This document shows positions 56,234 to 64,000 of a stretch of 64,000 nucleotides of DNA, in pieces. The stretch's first letter is position 1; every line of letters starts with the position of its first letter. The position numbers were made by a program, and so were the translations under genes. This stretch comes from an uncultured Anaeroplasmataceae bacterium (GTDB lineage: Bacteria > Bacillota_I > Bacilli_A > Acholeplasmatales > Anaeroplasmataceae): positions 124,001-188,000 of the forward strand of contig CANRFF010000003.1 in NCBI GenBank assembly GCA_947629825.1, given 5' to 3'. A model generated the notes under the pieces. That model ran no database searches, was not told the origin of the DNA, and worked only from the letters and a program-made list of their open reading frames with translations.

Positions 56234-58206
56234 ATAGCTTTAATCGCAATCAAAGACAAGTCGTCTTTCAATTTCCTTTGTTCTTTTTCTTCCATATATT
56301 GAACAATTTTATTGCATAAGGCTTCCGTACTTTCCGTTCCCGAACGGACCAGATCGTAAAATTCGTCTTTCGAAATAAAATCGCTGATCCCGTCGGATAA
56401 AAGGAAAATATAATCTCCCGACGACAAATCCAATTCGAAAGAAGAATTGACTTCGTCCAAGTGAAGAGGTAAAGATCGGTTTTCCAAGGCTTTTAATTGA
56501 TGATTATGTAAAATATAAGTAGTGGTTGATCCCATTTTGTATAAATGCATTTTTTGATTGGCGGTATTGATATACAAAAAGTCCAATGTGGCGTAATGGT
56601 CGTAGTTTCTTTTCAAATCGCAGACATCTTCCAACAAGTGAAGAATGGTTTTCATGGAAAAATGGTACGACGAAAGCAAAGAAATGGTTTTTAAGGCGTT
56701 GGCCGATTCCATATAGGCCTGATATCCGCTACCCATTCCGTCGGATAAGGCGAAGATATAAGACGAGTTGAAATCTTTTTTGATATAATAATTGTCTCCG
56801 CTCATTAAATTTTCGTTTTTCGCAATCACGGTATGGGCATAAGAAATTTTCAAAAGGGGTTTTTTATAAAAATAAATACGGATGTTCTTATCGTTCGGAA
56901 CGATTTTCAGTTCCAGTTCTTCCCCGAAAGATTTGTATGCCAATCGCAGAAGCAAACTTTCTATGATGATTTTTTGTTTGGAAAAATCAATCGTGAAAAA
57001 GAGCGTTTCACAAGACAGATTGATATCGATATTCAAAACTTCATAACCGAATTCTTCCAACAGACGAATCAATTTCTGATATTCTTTTTTAAGTAGTAAA
57101 CTCTGGTGATAAAGATGATTGATTTCATCGGCCAACGCTCGGATTCCGCTGTATTCCGTTGCGGTGGACTTGATTTCCCAATCGGTCGGGCTGTAAAATC
57201 GGTGATAATTCGGGCAATCGTAAATGTTTTGATTCAGTCCCTGCATCGCTCCGTAGATGAAACTGTATCTCCGATCCGGTTTGGCTTTGCATAACGTTTT
57301 GCGATAACAATGGTCGCAGTAAGTTTGACTCAGATCGTTGATTTTTTGATTGTTGAGTATTTTTTGTTCGTTGTTTTGGCGGAATTCTGCGGATAATTGT
57401 TGAAGATATTTCGCAAAATCCCGAAAGAGCGAATCAATGTAGTCGGCTTCTACGGAAATCGTTTTGTTTCCGGCAGGAAAGAACGTGAGGACAATCGTAT
57501 AGATTCCCAAAAAGATCCATTCCCATGACGAATAGGAAAATGTCAGAAAAATACCGGGCGGGACAAAACCGACGGCAACGGCCGCAAGGACGTCGGTACA
57601 AGAAGAAGGAGATTCTATCAAAAGATCGACGGCATAAAAAATCGCAAACAAAATAAGATATTTTGCGTCTTTGAAAAGATATAGTTGCATGAATAAAAAA
57701 AGAATGAATGACAGAGGAAGTCGATTTCGAAGAAACAAAACGAAATAAGCCAATAAAATACATAAATAAACGAGATTCTGATGATAGGCAATCGTATTGT
57801 TTTTTTGTTCGAAAGTCTGATAAGAATACAAAAGGTTGATACAAGAATAAACGACTCCCAAAAGAAGAATCGGTTCCAATAAATTCATCTGAAATTGTTT
57901 TTGAAGCAACTGGGTCAAAAAAACCGTAAGAAATCCGAAGACGAAGACGGTAAAAGCATAAAAGCGATTTTTTTTGATCCACCGCAACAAAAGAAAATGA
58001 ATGAGAACAACTCCCAGCAAAATACAAGTTTCGGATATCGGAAACCAGAAACAAAGAGCCAACGGGAAAATCATATCAATGGGATTTTGCAAGCAAAAAA
58101 CGGAAATCAGAAACACACAGACATAAATGGAAACGGATTTCGGTAAAAACAATAAAGAAGTGATCCAAAAGAGGACGTGTAATCCGAACCGAAGGATATT
58201 TTTCAT
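56230..58206 (-). CDS. spoIIE: Stage II sporulation protein E (PP2C phosphatase)
   Basis: 658 residues from the ATG at 58204-58206 (CGGTGA upstream). About ten N-terminal membrane helices to roughly residue 260; a linker with a Cys/His cluster (YCDHCYRKTLCKAK); and a C-terminal PPM phosphatase domain with FALSDGMGSGYQAYMES, LLSDGISDF and DDLSLIAIKAI. SpoIIE dephosphorylates SpoIIAA to activate sigma-F in the forespore and helps form the polar septum. Shorter than Bacillus SpoIIE (about 827), mainly in the linker. Its presence next to tilS argues that this organism forms, or once formed, endospores. Confidence 0.92.
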   Translation of the reverse strand: MKNILRFGLHVLFWITSLLFLPKSVSIYVCVFLISVFCLQNPIDMIFPLALCFWFPISETCILLGVVLIHFLLLRWIKKNRFYAFTVFVFGFLTVFLTQLLQKQFQMNLLEPILLLGVVYSCINLLYSYQTFEQKNNTIAYHQNLVYLCILLAYFVLFLRNRLPLSFILFLFMQLYLFKDAKYLILFAIFYAVDLLIESPSSCTDVLAAVAVGFVPPGIFLTFSYSSWEWIFLGIYTIVLTFFPAGNKTISVEADYIDSLFRDFAKYLQQLSAEFRQNNEQKILNNQKINDLSQTYCDHCYRKTLCKAKPDRRYSFIYGAMQGLNQNIYDCPNYHRFYSPTDWEIKSTATEYSGIRALADEINHLYHQSLLLKKEYQKLIRLLEEFGYEVLNIDINLSCETLFFTIDFSKQKIIIESLLLRLAYKSFGEELELKIVPNDKNIRIYFYKKPLLKISYAHTVIAKNENLMSGDNYYIKKDFNSSYIFALSDGMGSGYQAYMESANALKTISLLSSYHFSMKTILHLLEDVCDLKRNYDHYATLDFLYINTANQKMHLYKMGSTTTYILHNHQLKALENRSLPLHLDEVNSSFELDLSSGDYIFLLSDGISDFISKDEFYDLVRSGTESTEALCNKIVQYMEEKEQRKLKDDLSLIAIKAI

Positions 58207-58222
58207 AAAATCACCGAGGGCA

Positions 58223-58256
58223 ATTATAAAAAAACGAAAATAAAAAAGTTGTCGCA
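58223..58256 (-). promoter_or_regulatory. spoIIE promoter with a Spo0A-box-like site
   Basis: TATAAT on the minus strand (58228-58223) has no TTGACA 17 bp upstream. Instead a site TGTCGCA (58250-58256, plus strand) matches the 0A box TGTCGAA at six of seven positions, 21 bp from the -10. This spacing resembles Spo0A-activated spoIIE/spoIIG promoters. Confidence 0.45.
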
Positions 58257-58277
58257 TTGCGAGAAATTCGTTATAAT
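58249..58277 (+). promoter_or_regulatory. Promoter of maf-dusB
   Basis: TTGTCG (58249-58254), 17-bp spacer, TATAAT (58272-58277). Its -35 overlaps the 0A-box-like site of the divergent spoIIE promoter. Confidence 0.65.
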
Positions 58278-58298
58278 ATTGAAAGAAGGAGAATGCTT

Positions 58299-58865
58299 AT
58301 GAGAATTGTTTTGAAAAGTGCTTCCGAAAGAAGAAAAGAATTGTTGAAAGAAGCGGGATATTCTTTTGTTTGTTGTCCTGCCGATATCGATGAAACGATG
58401 GATGAAAAGAAAACACCGGAAGAAAACGTTCGAAATCTGGGATTGAAAAAAGCTCTTTGGAATCAAGAGCAGTTTCCTTCGGATCTGTTGATCGGGTGTG
58501 ATACGATCGTGGTACTTTCCGATCGGATTTTCGGAAAACCGAAAGATGAACAAGACGCTTATCGGATGTTATCCGAACTTTCCGGTAAAATGCATACGGT
58601 CATGAGCGGAGTCGGCTTGGTATATCAAAACCGGCAAATGAGTTTTGTCGTTCAGTCGAAAGTATTTTTCAAAAAATTGACCGAAGAAGAAATCAGAGAT
58701 TACATTCGTACGAAAGAATGCTTCGGTAAAGCGGGAAGTTATGCCATTCAGGGTATCGGTAAAAAATTGGTGGATCATTATGAGGGATCTTATAGTAATA
58801 TTGTCGGCTTGCCGATGGAAGAATTGAAAAAGAAAATGGGTGAGATTCTTGAAATGGAAAATTAG
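58299..58865 (+). CDS. maf: Maf family nucleoside triphosphate pyrophosphatase
   Basis: 188 residues from the ATG at 58299 (AAGAAGGAG, 8-nt spacing); the nearby ATG at 58293 is too close. Start VLKSASERRKELL, catalytic region IGCDTIVVL and the KPKDEQDAYRML motif. Maf proteins hydrolyse non-canonical or pyrimidine nucleotides and affect septation. dusB begins inside its end. Confidence 0.93.
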   Translation: MRIVLKSASERRKELLKEAGYSFVCCPADIDETMDEKKTPEENVRNLGLKKALWNQEQFPSDLLIGCDTIVVLSDRIFGKPKDEQDAYRMLSELSGKMHTVMSGVGLVYQNRQMSFVVQSKVFFKKLTEEEIRDYIRTKECFGKAGSYAIQGIGKKLVDHYEGSYSNIVGLPMEELKKKMGEILEMEN

Positions 58866-59826
58866 AGATGTCGAAATCGATTCCCCATTGGTGTTGGCTC
58901 CGATGGCCGGAGTTACCAACGAAGCATTCCGCCTCTTGTGTAAAGAAATGGGGTGCGGTCTGGTAGTGGCCGAAATGGTCAGTGACAAGGCCATCGAATT
59001 TCAAAATCCGAAGACGCTTCAAATGACGCAGGTAAACCATAAGGAACATCCGGTCAGTATGCAAATTTTCGGCGGTGATCGAAAAACTTTGGTTCATGCG
59101 GCTCAATACATCGATCGGGAAAGCGATGCGGATATCATTGACATCAATATGGGTTGTCCGGTCAATAAAGTAGCCAAAAAAGCACAGGCAGGGGCATACT
59201 TACTGCAAGATCCGCAACAAGTGTATGAATTGACGAAAGCGGTAGTGGATGCCGTTTCCAAACCGGTAACGGTCAAAATCCGTTTGGGTTGGGATTCCGA
59301 GCATATCAACTGCATTGAAAATGCGAAAATGATCGAAAAAGCCGGAGCGTCGGCCATTACGGTTCACGGAAGAACCAGAAGTCAGTTTTATACGGGAAAA
59401 GCCGATTGGGAATGGATCCGCAAAGTAAAAGAAGCGGTGTCGATTCCGGTGATCGGAAACGGGGATGTCACCGATGTTTTTTCAATGAAGAAAATGCTAT
59501 CCGAGACCAAAGTTGATGCGGTTGCGATTGGCAGAGGGGCAATCGGGAATCCGTTTATTTTCAGGGAGTGCAGAGCCTATCTGACGGACGGAACGGTATT
59601 GCCGAAAGCGAATAACGAAGAAATTTTTCATACGATTCTGAAACATCATCAGATGCTTGCGGATCTCAAAGGAGAAAAACTTTCATTGTTGGAAATGAGA
59701 ATGTTTATTTCCCACTACATCAAAGGAAAACCAGGCAGTTCCAAAGTGAAAGATTTGTGTAATCAACAAACGGATTTTAAAGAAGTCATTCGGATTCTGG
59801 AAGATTTTTTGATAAAAAAAGCATAA
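58849..59826 (+). CDS. dusB: tRNA-dihydrouridine synthase (DusB-like)
   Basis: 325 residues from a TTG at 58849, preceded by GGGTGAG; an in-frame GTG at 58840 is possible. FMN-binding TIM barrel: VLAPMAGVTNEAFR, NMGCPVNKVAKK (catalytic Cys), HGRTRSQFYTG, IGNGDV and GRGAIGNPFIF. Reduces uridines in tRNA. Overlaps maf by 17 nt. Confidence 0.93.
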   Translation: MKWKIRDVEIDSPLVLAPMAGVTNEAFRLLCKEMGCGLVVAEMVSDKAIEFQNPKTLQMTQVNHKEHPVSMQIFGGDRKTLVHAAQYIDRESDADIIDINMGCPVNKVAKKAQAGAYLLQDPQQVYELTKAVVDAVSKPVTVKIRLGWDSEHINCIENAKMIEKAGASAITVHGRTRSQFYTGKADWEWIRKVKEAVSIPVIGNGDVTDVFSMKKMLSETKVDAVAIGRGAIGNPFIFRECRAYLTDGTVLPKANNEEIFHTILKHHQMLADLKGEKLSLLEMRMFISHYIKGKPGSSKVKDLCNQQTDFKEVIRILEDFLIKKA

Positions 59827-59887
59827 AAAAACTTCGCACCGAAATGCGAAAGAAACCGGCTGACAACCATAAAATGAAACTTTGAAA

Positions 59888-59970
59888 TGAGAATGAACGA
59901 TTGAAATGGATGAAATCGTTCATTTTTGCATGATGGTCATTCATTTTGAAATAATAATCGTTCATTCTCA
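59888..59970. repeat. Inverted and 21-bp tandem repeats between dusB and hflX
   Basis: A perfect 15-bp inverted repeat, 59888-59902 and 59956-59970, encloses 53 nt. Read on the minus strand, the segment is three imperfect 21-bp tandem copies, each starting ATGAACGAT or ATGAATGAC, with another copy of ATCGTTCATT inside at about 59924. No good binding site precedes the short minus-strand reading frame here, so it is treated as non-coding. Confidence 0.65.
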
Positions 59971-60012
59971 TATTACTATCGTTGATTCTTGTTTTTTCTT
60001 TGCGAAAAGTTT

Positions 60013-61275
60013 TTATTGAACGATCTGATCCAGATCATACATTCGGAAATCGGGATATTTTTGTACCGGCAGTTCTACGTCATAATATATTCCGAATTCT
60101 TGATATTCTTTTCGATAAATGTGCAGACCTTCTTCCAAAATATGACTCAAATTTCCTTTGGAATAGGGAATCAACAATCGTACACGGAGCGTGGACGGAC
60201 CGACTTCCTGACAGATCAGATCCAGAAGTTGCCGGATATGAAGTTGAGTTTTATTGGAAAAAGTCAAATATTTTTGTCCCGGAATACAAAGGGTTTCATC
60301 TGTTGTCTGATCCCATTTGTTCAGCAAAAAAATCATCGGAATCCGGTCTGCTTGGAGAGTGTAAAGAACTTGTGATACCACTTGAAATTGTTCGTTGATA
60401 TAAGGGGAAGAAGAATCGATGACGTGCAGAATCAAGTCGGCTTGACGGATTTCCGCAAGAGTCTGATAAAAAGAATGAATCAATGTGTGAGGCAATCGGG
60501 AAACAAAACCGATGGTATCTACTAAAATGAATTCTTTTTGTTCGAAAGAAATTTTTCGGTTATAGGTGGAAAGCGTGGCAAACAGTTGATCTTTTTCCAC
60601 GACGGTTTTTCCGTTTTCGCAAACGTATTTTAATAAGGAATTCATCGTAGACGATTTTCCGGAATTGGTATATCCGACCAAAGCGACAATGGGAATGTCG
60701 TTTTTTTGTCTGCGGGTGCGTTCCGTCTTTTTTCTTTTTTCGATCTGTTGAAGAGATTTTCGGATTTGTTGAATTTCCGCAAGCAATCTTCTCCGGTCCA
60801 GATTCGTTTGGCTTTCTCCCGCACCTCGGTTGGTAACTCCGGCTTTGCTGCCTCCGATTCGGGATTCTTTTTCCCGTAATCCGGCAATTCTCGGTAATAA
60901 ATAAAGATTTTTTGCCAATCGGATTTCCAGTTTGGCTTCCGGAGTGGAGGCTCTTTGTTCGAAAATCCGCAAAATCAAATAACTGCGGTCGATACATTCG
61001 ATTTGCAATTCCTCTTTTAAATTTCGTAGTTGAGAATAGGTGAGTTCGTCGTTGAAAATGACTGCATCGGCGTCTTTGGCAAAAACGGCGAGTTTGATTT
61101 CGTTCAGTTTTCCTTTTCCCACATAAGTTCTGGCGTTGGGATGTTCGGCTTTTTGAAAGAAACGATCCACGGTTTTCATGTTGAGTGCCTCGGCAAGTTT
61201 TTTCAATTCGTCCAAAGAATATTCGATATCATACCGATCTTGTGAAGTCGTTACCGCAACTAAAATCACTTTCAT
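60013..61275 (-). CDS. hflX: GTPase HflX
   Basis: 420 residues. N-terminal HflX domain (THVGKGKLNE-like YVGKGKLNEIK), a coiled stretch with GERESQTNLDRRRL-like GAGESQTNLDRRRL, and the GTPase domain with G1 GYTNSGKSS, G3 DTIGFVSRLP and G4 NKWD. HflX splits stalled or hibernating 70S ribosomes after stress. GGGAGGCGAA precedes the ATG. Confidence 0.95.
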   Translation of the reverse strand: MKVILVAVTTSQDRYDIEYSLDELKKLAEALNMKTVDRFFQKAEHPNARTYVGKGKLNEIKLAVFAKDADAVIFNDELTYSQLRNLKEELQIECIDRSYLILRIFEQRASTPEAKLEIRLAKNLYLLPRIAGLREKESRIGGSKAGVTNRGAGESQTNLDRRRLLAEIQQIRKSLQQIEKRKKTERTRRQKNDIPIVALVGYTNSGKSSTMNSLLKYVCENGKTVVEKDQLFATLSTYNRKISFEQKEFILVDTIGFVSRLPHTLIHSFYQTLAEIRQADLILHVIDSSSPYINEQFQVVSQVLYTLQADRIPMIFLLNKWDQTTDETLCIPGQKYLTFSNKTQLHIRQLLDLICQEVGPSTLRVRLLIPYSKGNLSHILEEGLHIYRKEYQEFGIYYDVELPVQKYPDFRMYDLDQIVQ

Positions 61276-61301
61276 AAATTCGCCTCCCTCTTCGCAGATT
61301 C

Positions 61302-61330
61302 ATTATAAGGTATTTTTGGGATTTATTCCA
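61302..61330 (-). promoter_or_regulatory. Promoter of hflX
   Basis: Minus strand TATAAT (61307-61302) with TGGAAT (61330-61325) 17 bp upstream; the -35 is a partial match. Confidence 0.5.
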
Positions 61331-61361
61331 GTGTGCGTGTATGTAAATTTGAATTAAAGCA

Positions 61362-61367
61362 TATAAT
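61362..61367 (+). promoter_or_regulatory. -10 element for the Clp-like gene
   Basis: Perfect TATAAT shortly before the ribosome binding site at 61377. No good -35 is found at 16-18 bp, so it may need an activator. Confidence 0.4.
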
Positions 61368-61389
61368 AACTTTAGTTAGGAGGAGACCT

Positions 61390-63312
61390 ATGGAAGAATT
61401 CAATGCTCGTGCGAAACAGGTTTTAGAGCAAATGCGACAATATTCTTCACAATATCATATAAAAACCATTGGCAGTGAATTTCTGATATTATCTATGTTT
61501 GATACGGAGGACAGTCTATGCCATTTTTTATTGACCGAATATGATATTACCCGGGAAGATATTTTAGAACAAACCGAAAATATTTTTATTTTAAGAAAAG
61601 AAAACGGGGAATGGAATACATCGTTTGAAACGATACTTCATCAGGCACAATTACTGGCAAGCGACGGTAAAATTTCGGAAGAACATTTGTTTATGGCCGT
61701 ACTGATGTGCCGGAATACCATTGCCTGTGCGATTTTGGAAGCGTTGGAACTGAATATCGACGAGTTGATTATCGACGTCAAAGAAATTTATGATTTCGAC
61801 AATCAGTCTGTCGAAGAATTGTCTTATGTCAGAAACATTTCGAAATTGGCCAAAAACAAAGAACTGTCCACGTTTGTTCAACGGGAAGAATATATCAAAA
61901 GATTGGATGTCATTTTACATCGTAAATATAAAAACAATCCGCTGTTAATCGGGAATGCCGGCGTGGGAAAAACCGCTATTGTCGAAGGGTACGCTCAAAA
62001 ATTATCGGAAGAAAAAAGCGATGTTTCGATTTTATCTTTGAATCTGACGGCAATGCTTGCGGGCACGAGATACCGCGGAGATTTCGAAGAGCGGTTTGAT
62101 CGGTTTGTCAAAGAGATTGCCGGCAAAAAGAATGTGATTATTTTTATTGACGAAATTCATACGATCATGGGGGCGGCGACAACGGAAGGAAATCTGGATG
62201 TTGCGAATATGCTGAAGCCGTTTCTGGCTCGAAACGGAATCAAATTGATTGGTGCGACCACCATTGAAGAGTATCATAAGACCATTGCGAAAGACAAGGC
62301 GCTGTCCAGAAGATTTCAGGCATTGTTCGTTCATGAGCCGACCATGGAAGAAACCAAGAAAATTCTTTACGGAATCAAAGAAGATTACGAACAATTTCAT
62401 CAAGTGAATATTTCTTCGGAAGTGTTGGACTATCTGATGTTGGAAAGCGACAGACAGATCAATCGGAAGTTCCGTCCGGATAAATGTATCGATATTCTGG
62501 ATGATTTGCTTGCGACGGCCCATTTGTTCGGTCGGACCGAAGTGACTTTGGAAGATGTCGACCATACCATTCAAGCGTATTTGGGAAACGGAATTCCGCA
62601 GGTTCATAAGGAATTGTCATTTCCGAAATTGGCGCAATACGACTGGTTGTTTCATTCTCATTTATTGGAAGAAAAACCATTACTGCGTTTGAATTATGTC
62701 GGAAATAAGACCGGTTTGTTTTCTTTGTTGGAAGACTGCAAAACGATTTTCAATATTGGCGACGAAGCCATTTTGAATTTGGATTTGCAGGCTTATCGGG
62801 ATTCTTTTATGATGTCGGGATTGGTGGGAGCCCCTCCCGGATATGTGGGATATGAAGATGAGGGGATTCTTTCCAAGCATATATTATCTTATCCGCTTTC
62901 CGTTCTGGTTTTTAAAAATTTCAAATATGCTCATCCGGCGATTCAATCTTTTATTGTCAATATGTTATCTTCGGGGGTATTTACGGACCAACGAGGAAGA
63001 AGTATCAGTCTGGAACACGTGGTGATCATTGTGGAAGGGACCGAAGAAAAGATGAATATCGGTTTCAAGAAAAACAATGTCGTTCAAAGTGATACGATTT
63101 TCGATGAAGTTTTATGCCGGAATTCAACTCAACAACATTTTTTGAATCGGGAATATGAAAAAGCATTATCCCGATTACATTACGAAATTTCTTTCGATTT
63201 CGATATCGAACCGGAAAACAAAAAGAAAGTAAATTCTTATCTGTATGAATTCACTCAAAAGAACAAATACGGAAAATACGTCATCAAAAAAGAAGATATT
63301 TTCGACATTTAA
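61390..63312 (+). CDS. Clp/Hsp100 ATPase with a degenerate second AAA+ domain
   Basis: 640 residues from the ATG at 61390 (AGGAGGAG upstream), against about 810 for ClpC. Residues 1-150: two Clp_N repeats. D1: Walker A GNAGVGKT (about 188), Walker B IIFIDEIH (about 250), RYRGDFEERF and ALSRRFQ (arginine finger), all intact. The middle domain is nearly absent. D2 is recognisable by GAPPGYVGYEDEG (about 480), but the Walker A place reads YVGNKTGLF and the Walker B place VLVFKNFKYAHP, so ATP binding and hydrolysis should be lost. An IGF tripeptide at about 557 sits where ClpC has its ClpP-docking VGF. Substrate remodelling or ClpP feeding by D1 alone is inferred. Confidence 0.85.
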   Translation: MEEFNARAKQVLEQMRQYSSQYHIKTIGSEFLILSMFDTEDSLCHFLLTEYDITREDILEQTENIFILRKENGEWNTSFETILHQAQLLASDGKISEEHLFMAVLMCRNTIACAILEALELNIDELIIDVKEIYDFDNQSVEELSYVRNISKLAKNKELSTFVQREEYIKRLDVILHRKYKNNPLLIGNAGVGKTAIVEGYAQKLSEEKSDVSILSLNLTAMLAGTRYRGDFEERFDRFVKEIAGKKNVIIFIDEIHTIMGAATTEGNLDVANMLKPFLARNGIKLIGATTIEEYHKTIAKDKALSRRFQALFVHEPTMEETKKILYGIKEDYEQFHQVNISSEVLDYLMLESDRQINRKFRPDKCIDILDDLLATAHLFGRTEVTLEDVDHTIQAYLGNGIPQVHKELSFPKLAQYDWLFHSHLLEEKPLLRLNYVGNKTGLFSLLEDCKTIFNIGDEAILNLDLQAYRDSFMMSGLVGAPPGYVGYEDEGILSKHILSYPLSVLVFKNFKYAHPAIQSFIVNMLSSGVFTDQRGRSISLEHVVIIVEGTEEKMNIGFKKNNVVQSDTIFDEVLCRNSTQQHFLNREYEKALSRLHYEISFDFDIEPENKKKVNSYLYEFTQKNKYGKYVIKKEDIFDI

Positions 63313-63324
63313 CGGTAAAAAACG

Positions 63325-63352
63325 GAATGACTTTGTCGTCATTCTTTTTTTT
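63325..63352 (+). terminator. Terminator of the Clp-like gene
   Basis: GAATGAC (63325-63331) / GTCATTC (63338-63344), six-nt loop, eight T. Confidence 0.92.
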
Positions 63353-63364
63353 ATTGAAAACTTA

Positions 63365-63373
63365 TGATATAAT
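63365..63373 (+). promoter_or_regulatory. Extended -10 promoter of degV
   Basis: TG-A-TATAAT extended -10 at 63365-63373; the -35 region is T-rich terminator tail with no hexamer match. Confidence 0.55.
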
Positions 63374-63404
63374 ACCGATATTGATAAAGAATGTGGGTGG
63401 GAAA

Positions 63405-64000
63405 ATGTCAAAAGTAAAAATTATTACGGATTCCACAAATGATTTGGATCCGAATACCATTCGGGAAAACGGAATCGAAGTCATTCCTCTTTACGTGAAT
63501 TTTTCGGATGGGTCTTATAAAGACGGAGTGGAAATTACCACGGAAGAGTTGTATGCCAAAGTGGATCAGATTCACGAATTGCCGAAAACTTCCGCAATTC
63601 CGGTTTCAACGTTGATCGAAGAGTTTTCCAAGTGGATTTCCCAAGGATATGAGATTGTCTTTACCGGGATTTCCAAAGCCATGTCGAGTACTTACGACAA
63701 TGCGGTTTTGGCGGCGAACGAAGTGGCTCCGGACAAAATTTTTGTGGTGGATTCCATGAATTTGTCTACGGGGATCGGACTTTTGGTACTGAAAGCATGT
63801 AAATATCGGGATCAGGGTCAGACAGCGAAACAAATCGCAGATCAACTGAATTCGGACAACAAAAAAGTGTTGTCGCAGTTTGTGATTGAGCGGATGGATT
63901 ATTTGTATAAAGGTGGAAGATGTTCCAGTATGGAAAAAATCGTGGGAACCCTTTTGAAAATAAAACCGTTGATTGCTGTTCGGGACGGAAAAATGCACGT
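63405..64000 (+). CDS. degV: DegV family fatty-acid-binding protein (cut by window end)
   Basis: 198 codons are visible of a family that is normally about 280 residues; the frame is open at 64000. ATG at 63405 after GGGTGG. Family features: KIITDSTNDLDP at the start, LPKTSAIPVST, GISKAMSSTYDNA and YLYKGGRCSSMEKIVGTLLKIKPL. DegV/FakB proteins bind a fatty acid for phosphorylation by FakA, feeding exogenous fatty acids to lipid synthesis. Confidence 0.93.
   Translation, partial: MSKVKIITDSTNDLDPNTIRENGIEVIPLYVNFSDGSYKDGVEITTEELYAKVDQIHELPKTSAIPVSTLIEEFSKWISQGYEIVFTGISKAMSSTYDNAVLAANEVAPDKIFVVDSMNLSTGIGLLVLKACKYRDQGQTAKQIADQLNSDNKKVLSQFVIERMDYLYKGGRCSSMEKIVGTLLKIKPLIAVRDGKMH

Noticed and set aside
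59833-59850. TTCGCA/TGCGAA hairpin after dusB as a terminator
   Set aside because: Six-bp stem with no T-run behind it.
59786-59971. 61-aa minus-strand frame with MND heptad repeats
   Set aside because: No ribosome binding site, overlaps the end of dusB, and the repeats are better explained as non-coding intergenic repeats; kept as a repeat feature.

Overview
The window looks like chromosomal DNA of a Bacillota (Firmicutes) bacterium, most likely a deep-branching Bacilli or Erysipelotrichia-type lineage. It is moderately AT-rich, has strong AGGAGG ribosome binding sites, TTG/GTG starts, sigma-A promoters with 17-bp spacing, a Firmicutes-type S10-spc-alpha ribosomal cluster, the zinc-type S14 protein, a Veg-like protein and an endospore gene block (spoIIE, yabP, yabQ, rqcP). 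TGA is used as a stop (for example rpsE, rplO, pyrG), so the Mollicutes code does not apply. No mobile element, CRISPR array, tRNA or rRNA was seen.

Layout. 1-414: C-terminal end of an unknown gene. 716-5793: a three-gene secreted or surface operon (OB-fold/InlB-repeat protein, His/Cys-rich lipoprotein, membrane-anchored endonuclease I) whose promoter has a nine-G tract exactly in the 17-bp spacer, a likely phase-variation switch. 5818-20660: the complete S10-spc-alpha cluster with a structured 5' leader, including rpmD, secY, adk, map, infA, rpmJ, rpsM, rpsK, rpoA and rplQ. 20.7-26.8 kb: membrane protein, ABC exporter, rRNA methyltransferase and two metallopeptidases (M24, M29). 26.8-30.6 kb: pyrG-asnA behind a probable attenuator, then tsaD. 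30.6-33.8 kb: uppP, DUF1576 membrane protein, small protein and PAP2 phosphatase, which reads like an undecaprenyl-phosphate recycling operon. 33.8-38.6 kb (minus): a CRP/FNR-like gene and a two-gene 2-hydroxyacyl-CoA dehydratase/activase ('archerase') operon with a palindrome in its promoter. 38.7-49 kb: Veg-like protein, GLUG-type lipoprotein, cysS, a P-type ATPase with a very large extracytoplasmic insert, a 54-aa ORF, fba, an RpiB-like protein and a glycolipid glycosyltransferase.

49-58.2 kb (minus): hypothetical gene, lysS, yabQ, yabP, rqcP, ftsH, hpt, tilS and spoIIE. This is the Bacillus spoIIE-tilS-hpt-ftsH neighbourhood with the rqcP-yabP-yabQ segment moved to its distal end. 58.2-64 kb: maf, dusB, hflX (minus), a Clp ATPase whose second AAA+ domain has lost its nucleotide-binding motifs, and the start of a degV gene.

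Most of the window is housekeeping. The observations most worth checking are the G9 promoter, the pseudo-D2 Clp protein, the P-type ATPase with its roughly 400-residue insert, the DUF1576 operon, the archerase operon with its palindromic promoter, the loss of the GXXG loop in ribosomal protein S3 and the long tail on L29.
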